A stretch of 64,000 bases of DNA from Nocardia colli (GTDB lineage: Bacteria; Actinomycetota; Actinomycetes; Mycobacteriales; Mycobacteriaceae), in the NCBI RefSeq assembly GCF_008704205.1, contig NZ_VXLC01000001.1:744001-808000 (forward strand), given 5' to 3'. Shown here in pieces: positions 59,601-64,000 of this stretch (positions are counted from its first letter, which is position 1; the number at the start of each line of letters is the position of its first letter). The notes beneath the pieces are model-generated. The model was not told the DNA's origin, searched no databases, and saw nothing but the letters and a program-made list of their open reading frames with translations. A program made the position numbers and the translations under genes.

Positions 59601-61026
59601 GCACCTCGTTCCAGTCCCGCACGGTGGCCACCACGTGGATCGCGTACTCCGGCCCGGCACCGGCGATGCGGCGCACCGTGTCCGCGGCCTTGGGCAGCAG
59701 GTCGGCGAAATCGTCCCAGCGGTCCAGGACCAGGAACAGGTCCGGCACCGGCCCCTCGGGCAGCGCGCCCCGCGCCGCGCGCAGGCTGGCCGGTGAGTCG
59801 ATATTGTGCTTGCGGTACAACCGCTTCCGGCTGCCGATCTCGTCCAGCATGCGCTGCAACAGGGCGGCGACCTGCTCGGGCTCGTCGTCGCAGACCACGT
59901 CGCCGACGTGCGGCAGCTCACGCATCGAGCCGAGGCGATTGCTGGATTCCAGCACATGGACGCGCGCTTCGTCCGCGGAATGGGTCAGCGCCAGGGACGC
60001 CACCAGCGTGCGCAGCAGGGTGCTCTTGCCGGAACCGGCGCGTCCGACGACGAGCAGTCCGTTGTCCGGCCCGGCGAACTGGAGTTGCGCGATATCGCCG
60101 ATGGTGCCGTCCGGCCGCCGTTGCCTGCCGATCGGCACGGCCAATTTGCCGGTGCCCCACCAGCTCTCCGCCCGCAGCCCGGCGTCTTCCACCTGCTCCA
60201 GACGACCGAGCAGGCTGCCGAGCAGCACGCGATCGCCGCCGTCACTGGCGCCCACGGGCCGTCGCCGCGTGCGCGCGATGAACACCTCGTCGTTCAAAAA
60301 GCCGTAGTGGCTCGGTGTTTGGCGATCGGTGCGGCGACGCACCTCATCACTGACGTAGGTCCACAGATCGTGGGTACTGATCTCCCCGGTCCCGTTGCCG
60401 GCCAGCCCGGTGGTGGTGATGCCGTTGACGATCGCCGAGGTGAACATCGACAGCGGCACGGAATCATCGGCGGCGGAACGGATCCCGTCCTCGGCGATCT
60501 GCACGCCGGTGCACGCCGTCATCACGCAGATCCCGTCCCCGGTGACCAGGTGCTCGCCGACGCCGTCGTCTATGCCGCCGACCGCCTTGATCACGTCGCT
60601 GCCGAGAAACGCTCCGCTGTAACAGCAATCGAGCAGAATGATCTTCGCCGCGGCGCTGGACTCGCGGATCAACTCCTTGATGAACGCGGACGACACCGCG
60701 GAACTGCTCGGCAGATTCGGGTCGGTATTGCAGGCGGCCAGATACAGATTGCGGCTGGTCCGGAACCCGTGGCCGGAGTAGTAGAACAGCACGAGGTCCT
60801 CCGGCCCCGCGTTGCGGAACAGCCGCTCGATGCTGCGCTCGATCTCCGTCTTCGACTCGTTGACCAGGATCTCGGCCGGCTGGAACGCGCCGATGCTGGG
60901 ATCGTGCAACAGGTTTCGCAGCTCCCTGGCATCCGAGACCGGCGCGTAGAGCTGCGAGATCGACGTCGAGTAGAAGGTGTCGTTGGCGACGAACAGCGCG
61001 ATCCGGCGTCCCCGGGGGCTAGTCAT
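56677..61026 (-). CDS. Caspase-FtsK/EccC fusion with four P-loop domains
   Basis: A 1449-residue protein from the ATG at 61026, overlapping the EACC1 stop by eight bases. Residues 5-250 are a caspase-like (C14) domain with His86 in YYSGHGF and Cys135 in LLDCCYSG. Four FtsK/EccC-type modules follow, with Walker A loops at 328-335 (GRAGSGKS), 632-639 (GAIGAGKS), 945-952 (GGPRSGKS) and about 1246-1253 (ADQGCGKT, first Gly lost). Only module 2 has an acidic catalytic Walker B (VIVIEEFVELL) and the GTQRPDE sensor. No membrane segment is seen, unlike true EccC. It probably couples an NTP-driven motor or switch to protease activation. The function is unknown. Confidence 0.9.
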   Translation of the reverse strand: MTSPRGRRIALFVANDTFYSTSISQLYAPVSDARELRNLLHDPSIGAFQPAEILVNESKTEIERSIERLFRNAGPEDLVLFYYSGHGFRTSRNLYLAACNTDPNLPSSSAVSSAFIKELIRESSAAAKIILLDCCYSGAFLGSDVIKAVGGIDDGVGEHLVTGDGICVMTACTGVQIAEDGIRSAADDSVPLSMFTSAIVNGITTTGLAGNGTGEISTHDLWTYVSDEVRRRTDRQTPSHYGFLNDEVFIARTRRRPVGASDGGDRVLLGSLLGRLEQVEDAGLRAESWWGTGKLAVPIGRQRRPDGTIGDIAQLQFAGPDNGLLVVGRAGSGKSTLLRTLVASLALTHSADEARVHVLESSNRLGSMRELPHVGDVVCDDEPEQVAALLQRMLDEIGSRKRLYRKHNIDSPASLRAARGALPEGPVPDLFLVLDRWDDFADLLPKAADTVRRIAGAGPEYAIHVVATVRDWNEVPDWMARLLAVQIELRMHQPRDSRIDPELAVRLPEGPGWGLHQKQPFRIAVPDIREPPVDPAMVDDMTDGAADLVARLRTRHAAAGSGSAGPDVEADFAALHGLDDVSVFEIEQWWRQRPVRELLRIPIGATRPGDPVLLDLKQGADGGMGPHGLVVGAIGAGKSELLRTIVLGLALHHGPDRVNFLLVDFKNGATFQPLTSLRHVAGHVRDVEQDLYLRERLQEVLDGEIDRRRRQLEESGPYTTIGEYEQARAAGAMLPPLPVLVIVIEEFVELLSGTSTFVDVLVRIGRLGRSLGMHLLLGTQRPDEWRLRALDSYLSYRIALRTFSPAESRLVLGTTDAYHLPRIPGYGYLRIGTGTATRFRAAYASGPGPSVPGNGGAGPVDRPVSESLAVALGRHGSAAHQVWTDPLSDSPTVGMLLRQWNSSPSADGPGLLRLPIGVVDVPRKHYREVLCADLSDSSGHMAIVGGPRSGKSTALRTLIVSAAATHTPEQVQFYCLDLGGALAGLTEFPHVGSVAGRRDSDRVRRTVAELGALVGRREQRFGELGLTSMHEFRSRKARVDRLSTEKQAADPISADRYGDVFLIVDGLDVVQQDYPALEQTIVTIATQGPRYGIHVVVTLPPWTRTRLALPDMVGTLIELRLGDPADSQLDRAAAGTVPPDRPGRGLSPDKLHLLIALPRLDSETDPKQLPSGIAAAAKQLRTIYGSRQAPEVRLLPTEIPRAHVLRSALHAGVTQDATHLAVGLGENELSPLILDFDAQPHLMAFADQGCGKTTLLHNILLGITENAAPEQAGILLIDYRRTLLHAVDPAHLIAYCASAATVPEAVDHLCRTLTARIPGPEVGPHQLRDRTWWTGPELYVVVDDHDLIVTDGDDPLEPLLEFLPTAHDIGLHLIIARRATNLTRALNGTLLGRLHEISATTLLMSAPTEEGKPFTPTLRATPLPPGRGTLLTRTQPPQLIQIAHLPPPQ

Positions 61027-61387
61027 CGGCGAATAGGCTCCGCAACTGATCGACGACGCCGTCGACCTGTCCATCGGTCGGCCGGACGATGGTGATGTCG
61101 CGGTCACCGTGACGCACCGTGACGGATTCCGCCCGGCCGCGGGCCAGGAACCGGAGGACGATATCGCGAATTGCCCAGGCAGCGGTGCTGAGCGCACCCC
61201 CGGACACCAGCAACTGCCCGATCTCCAGCGCGGTACCGGATTTGGTCCCGGGCGCGGCCGCCGTGGTCGCCGCCCCGACGGTGACCCCGGAGATTTCCCC
61301 TAGCTCGTCGGCCAGTTCTCCGGCCAAACTGTCGAGCCTTTGCGCGTCCTGCGAACCGGCCGTGACGATGAACAACACGTCGGCCAT
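61019..61387 (-). CDS. EACC1-like effector-associated protein
   Basis: A 122-residue protein from the ATG at 61387 with GGGGAGG seven bases upstream. It opens MADVLFIVTAGSQDAQRL. It has a GTKSGTALEIGQLLVSGGALS hydrophobic middle, then a helix and VRHGDRDITIVRPTDG, ending in LRSLFADD. This matches the effector-associated constant component 1 (EACC1) pattern that accompanies caspase and other effectors in actinobacterial conflict systems. It overlaps the caspase-FtsK gene, so the two are co-translated and probably act as partners. Confidence 0.8.
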   Translation of the reverse strand: MADVLFIVTAGSQDAQRLDSLAGELADELGEISGVTVGAATTAAAPGTKSGTALEIGQLLVSGGALSTAAWAIRDIVLRFLARGRAESVTVRHGDRDITIVRPTDGQVDGVVDQLRSLFADD

Positions 61388-61568
61388 GGCTTGCCTCCCC
61401 GTCTCACCCCGCCGCATGGTGCGGCACCCCCACATTCTAGCTAGGCACGCGCCGCTGAACACGGCAAACGATGGGCGGTCTTGCACCTGCGGAAGAACGT
61501 CGGCTCAATTGTCGTATCGCGTTATCGTGACGGTGCGCCGAGAGAACGACGTCGATGGTGGGGCTGTA

Positions 61569-62417
61569 GTGGATGAGCAACAACAGGATTCGCATTTCGC
61601 CCGCTCGATGTTCACCCGGGTCGACCGCCACGCCAAGGCCTACGCCGATGCCGACCTGTATCCGTTCTTGGCGAAGAACTGGCCTGAGCGCAGGCGGGAG
61701 GGGGAACAGGATCTACTGGATTCGTTCAACCGGCACGTCGAAGCCGTCATCGCCGGATACGACCCACCCGGCATTCGACGACGCAGCGACAGCCTGCTGT
61801 TCGCCCGCGCCTACGCGGATCTGGGCAAGACGTCCGACTCGGACGCGCAGGTAGTCCCCGAGGTTCTGCTGGCCCTGTTCGCCGCCGAGGTCGAGTATCG
61901 GGGCCCGCTGAAGTTGAGCCGCACGCAGAGCCGGCGGCTCGCCGAGGTCTACGAGCAGATCGGCGGCACGCTGGCACAGGACCTGCCCGGCCATGCGGCG
62001 CTGGCGTTTCGGCGGGCGTGGAGCCTGTACCGCCAGGACGGGGACACCGATGCGGAGGACCGCTGCGGCCTGAGCCTGGCGCGGGCCCGGCGCTGGGGGC
62101 AGCCGATTCGCTGGCGGCGGTGCGTCGGCTACTTCTCGGACCTGGTGTGCGGCTACGGATATCGGCCGTATCGGATGCTGCTGTGGATCTTTCTCCAGGT
62201 CGCGCTGTCGATCGTGGTGGTGCGTTCGCTGTCCACCGCCTCGACCCTGTCGATCGTCTACGACTGCGCCATGAACTACCTGAACCCCCTCGGCCCGGCG
62301 GATACCGCGGGGCTCGAGGGGACCGATCAGCTGGTGTTCGTGGTGGAGGCGTACGCGGGGGTGCTGTCGACGTCGGTGTTCTTCGCGCTGCTGGTGCGGC
62401 GCTGGTTTCGGCTCTGA
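61569..62417 (+). CDS. Soluble helical domain plus two-helix pore-like membrane protein
   Basis: About 282 residues from a GTG at 61569; GTGs at 61527 or 61533 are alternatives. Residues 1-185 are hydrophilic and helical (LLFARAYADLGKTSDSDAQ, then HAALAFRRAWSLYRQ), perhaps TPR-like. The C-terminal 90 residues hold two hydrophobic helices (RMLLWIFLQVALSIVVV and VVEAYAGVLSTSVFFALLVRRWF) around a loop CAMNYLNPLGPADTAG. That layout resembles the pore region of two-helix ion channels, without the K+ filter TVGYG. It is divergent from EACC1 across 181 bases and convergent with the SCO2521-like gene. I infer a membrane effector or sensor for the caspase system. Confidence 0.75.
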   Translation: MDEQQQDSHFARSMFTRVDRHAKAYADADLYPFLAKNWPERRREGEQDLLDSFNRHVEAVIAGYDPPGIRRRSDSLLFARAYADLGKTSDSDAQVVPEVLLALFAAEVEYRGPLKLSRTQSRRLAEVYEQIGGTLAQDLPGHAALAFRRAWSLYRQDGDTDAEDRCGLSLARARRWGQPIRWRRCVGYFSDLVCGYGYRPYRMLLWIFLQVALSIVVVRSLSTASTLSIVYDCAMNYLNPLGPADTAGLEGTDQLVFVVEAYAGVLSTSVFFALLVRRWFRL

Positions 62418-62421
62418 GGAC

Positions 62422-63408
62422 TCACCAGTCGTGGCTGATGATCTTCGAATGGCGCAGCGCCTTGAGGGTCGCGGTGGTCATCCGGTCGCGCAGTTGCCCG
62501 ACCCGCGCGGTCCATTGCCGGGTGAAGCCCGGGTCCGTTTCCAGATCTGTCCACAGCTGCCGCAGCCCCGGAGCGGTGTGCGCGCCCGGCATCCACAGCG
62601 GGACAAGCTGATCCAGCAATGGCACCAGCTGATCCAGCAGCGTGTCGGTCTCGTGATCGTTCCGCCCGGCCCGATCGGCCACCTGGCCGATGGTGGTCAG
62701 CAGCCAATCGTGGATCGCGAGATCCTCGCAGAACCGCTGCGCCGCAGCGACATCCTCGGTCCCCAGGGTGAGCCGCACGGTCCGCAGCGTGTTACCGGCC
62801 AGATGAAAAGCGAAGCGGGGCAACCGAGTCGGCTCCGCGCCGACCTCGACCGCCCAGCGCAGCCGGGTGGTGCCCGCGCGGAACGGCATTTTCTGATCCA
62901 GCCGGGGATCCACCCGGGCGAACGTCGACATCCGCTGGCTGATCGAGGTCAGATCGAGCTTGTCGTCGCCGTGCGCGCGCAGATGTCCGTCCGCCATCCG
63001 GCCGGCCGGCTCGTTGCCGAGCCTGCTCACCGCGTCCACGGTGCCCGGCCTGCTCAGATAGTACGACCAGGCCTGCCGTTCCGGCGACCGCATCACCCGG
63101 GTCTGGGACGAGCCCTGCAGCACCCGGCCGCCGATCACCACGGTACGCGACGCGACGGTGCCGATCACGTGAATGTGCTTGCCCGACAAGGGAATCAGGT
63201 CACAGTCGACACCCTCGTACCGGTTCGGCGAGATCACCAGCGGCATCGGCCGCTCCCGCGACGTCACCGTGAGACCGCGCTGCACGGCGCTCAGCAGCTC
63301 GATGCTCGCCGCGGCGTCCAGCACGTGCTGCGACGGCAGCAGACAGGTGTGTATCTCACCGAGCACGACCAGCGGCGGGTCGTCCGAATGCGCAGCGGTG
63401 TCGGCCAT
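62422..63408 (-). CDS. SCO2521-family protein
   Basis: A 328-residue protein from the ATG at 63408 (MADTAAHSDDPPLVVLGEIH); the ATG at 63420 lacks a ribosome-binding site. Residues 18-100 have LVVLGEIHTCLLPSQHVLD, then PLVISPNRYEGVDC and a GGRVLQGSSQTRV block. The middle has TRLRWAVEVGA. The C-terminus has FCEDLAIHDWLLTTIGQV and helical sequence. These match the streptomycete SCO2521 family as I recall it, a conserved protein of unknown function in the SCO2521-2525 locus. It starts two bases after the SCO2522-like stop. Confidence 0.8.
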   Translation of the reverse strand: MADTAAHSDDPPLVVLGEIHTCLLPSQHVLDAAASIELLSAVQRGLTVTSRERPMPLVISPNRYEGVDCDLIPLSGKHIHVIGTVASRTVVIGGRVLQGSSQTRVMRSPERQAWSYYLSRPGTVDAVSRLGNEPAGRMADGHLRAHGDDKLDLTSISQRMSTFARVDPRLDQKMPFRAGTTRLRWAVEVGAEPTRLPRFAFHLAGNTLRTVRLTLGTEDVAAAQRFCEDLAIHDWLLTTIGQVADRAGRNDHETDTLLDQLVPLLDQLVPLWMPGAHTAPGLRQLWTDLETDPGFTRQWTARVGQLRDRMTTATLKALRHSKIISHDW

Positions 63409-63409
63409 G

Positions 63410-64000
63410 TCATGCCCCATCGGCGCGCGGACGCTTGGCGACCTCGTCGACGAACATGTGCGACAGCCGGCCGGTGACCTCCCGCGGAATCGAGATCCCT
63501 TCGCCCTCGGCGCGTTTGATCGCCTTCGCCAAGACTTCCTGATCGATCACGATGTGGTCGAGGATGGTCTGCACCGCGTGTTCGATCTTCAGATATTCGC
63601 GCGGCAGGATGGACAGCGCGCGATACGCCTCGAACGGCGCGGCCTGCGGGTTCAGCTTGATCACCGACGGCATCTCCCACCAGCTCGCCGGCCAGCGCTC
63701 GCCGGGGGGTTGCGGCTCGACCACCGCCCGGCCCTCGTATCGCACCATGCCCAGCCGCAGCAGCTGCCAGATCGAGGCCAGGAACGGGCAGGACCAGCGG
63801 GTGTGCTCCTCGCCGTCCTTGTTGATCAGGGTGTTCCACAGCTCGATGTCGAGGAAGATCGTGTGTTCCCGGCGCGCGAACTCCTCCGGACGGCGATAGG
63901 CCTCCGTCACCTGCATCGCCTGCTCCGAGTCGTGTTCGGACGAGCGCCGCCCGTTGCACAGCCAGCCGGACTCGACATCGGGTGGACGCCGTCCGGTGGT
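63410..64000 (-). CDS. SCO2522-like protein (partial, runs off the right edge)
   Basis: Only the C-terminal 196 residues are in the window; the frame is open to base 64000. Recognisable segments are TIFLDIELWNTLINKDGEEHTRW, CPFLASIWQLLRLGMVRYEG, WWEMPSVIKLNPQAAPFEAYRALSILP and a helical end IEHAVQTILDHIVIDQ. It precedes an SCO2521-family gene in the same direction with a near-overlapping stop/start, as in the streptomycete locus. I therefore call it SCO2522-like by context and partial resemblance. No function is known. Confidence 0.65.
   Translation of the reverse strand, partial: TTGRRPPDVESGWLCNGRRSSEHDSEQAMQVTEAYRRPEEFARREHTIFLDIELWNTLINKDGEEHTRWSCPFLASIWQLLRLGMVRYEGRAVVEPQPPGERWPASWWEMPSVIKLNPQAAPFEAYRALSILPREYLKIEHAVQTILDHIVIDQEVLAKAIKRAEGEGISIPREVTGRLSHMFVDEVAKRPRADGA

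Noticed and set aside
56677..61026. Type VII secretion (ESX) locus
   Set aside because: EccC-like domains are present but there is no WXG100, EccB, EccD, EccE or mycosin gene nearby and no membrane anchor on the protein.

Overview
This is a GC-rich actinobacterial window, most likely Nocardia or a close relative such as Rhodococcus. The order GT87-type membrane protein, rpsF, ssb, rpsR, rplI, intein-bearing dnaB matches the ponA1-to-dnaB neighbourhood of Mycobacteriales. Mycothiol-type arsenate reductases, a SARP regulator, many ECF sigma factors and an SCO2521-type locus fit as well. All calls come from reading the sequence and from recalled family knowledge; no database search was run.

Layout. 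1-17.2 kb is a Ter-type stress region. It holds four TerD-domain proteins, one of them fused to an FtsK-like domain without a P-loop and one with two TerD domains on a Pro-rich linker. It also holds three AIM24 proteins in a row, a TerC/DUF475 membrane protein, and an overlapping set of HAD hydrolase, a double phosphoribosyltransferase/TRSP fusion, an HpcH/CitE-like aldolase and a coiled-coil protein. An epimerase and a MerR/metallo-beta-lactamase-fold pair with a perfect palindromic operator lie inside it. 17.2-25.8 kb holds a DMT exporter and CGNR regulator sharing a duplicated dyad, an alpha/beta hydrolase, a 1210-residue SARP-type regulator and a two-component system. 25.8-32.4 kb is the core replication and ribosomal segment; dnaB carries a 413-residue intein with class 3 features and a LAGLIDADG endonuclease.

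32.6-41.3 kb is an arsenic resistance island directly downstream of dnaB. It contains arsR-acr3-arsC-arsC', an orphan HEAGH protein, an ArsR-acetyltransferase fusion, two flavoproteins and an MFS carrier. Three identical-pattern dyads (ATCGA-N6-TCGAT) lie in its central divergent promoter. 41.4-56.6 kb is ordinary accessory metabolism and regulation: RidA/HxlR, LysR/MFS/PPOX, an SGNH hydrolase with its own dyads, a solute-binding-like protein beside a TetR gene missing its 5' end, ECF42 with a DGPF partner, a secreted GH1 enzyme, and ECF41 with an oxidoreductase.

56.7-64 kb is the most striking part. A 122-residue EACC1-like protein overlaps a 1449-residue protein that joins a caspase-like protease with intact His/Cys motifs to four FtsK/EccC-type P-loop modules. 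A protein with a soluble helical domain and two C-terminal membrane segments around a pore-like loop is transcribed divergently. An SCO2521/SCO2522-type locus abuts it and runs off the right edge. I read the first three genes as a candidate NTP-dependent conflict or regulated cell-death system.
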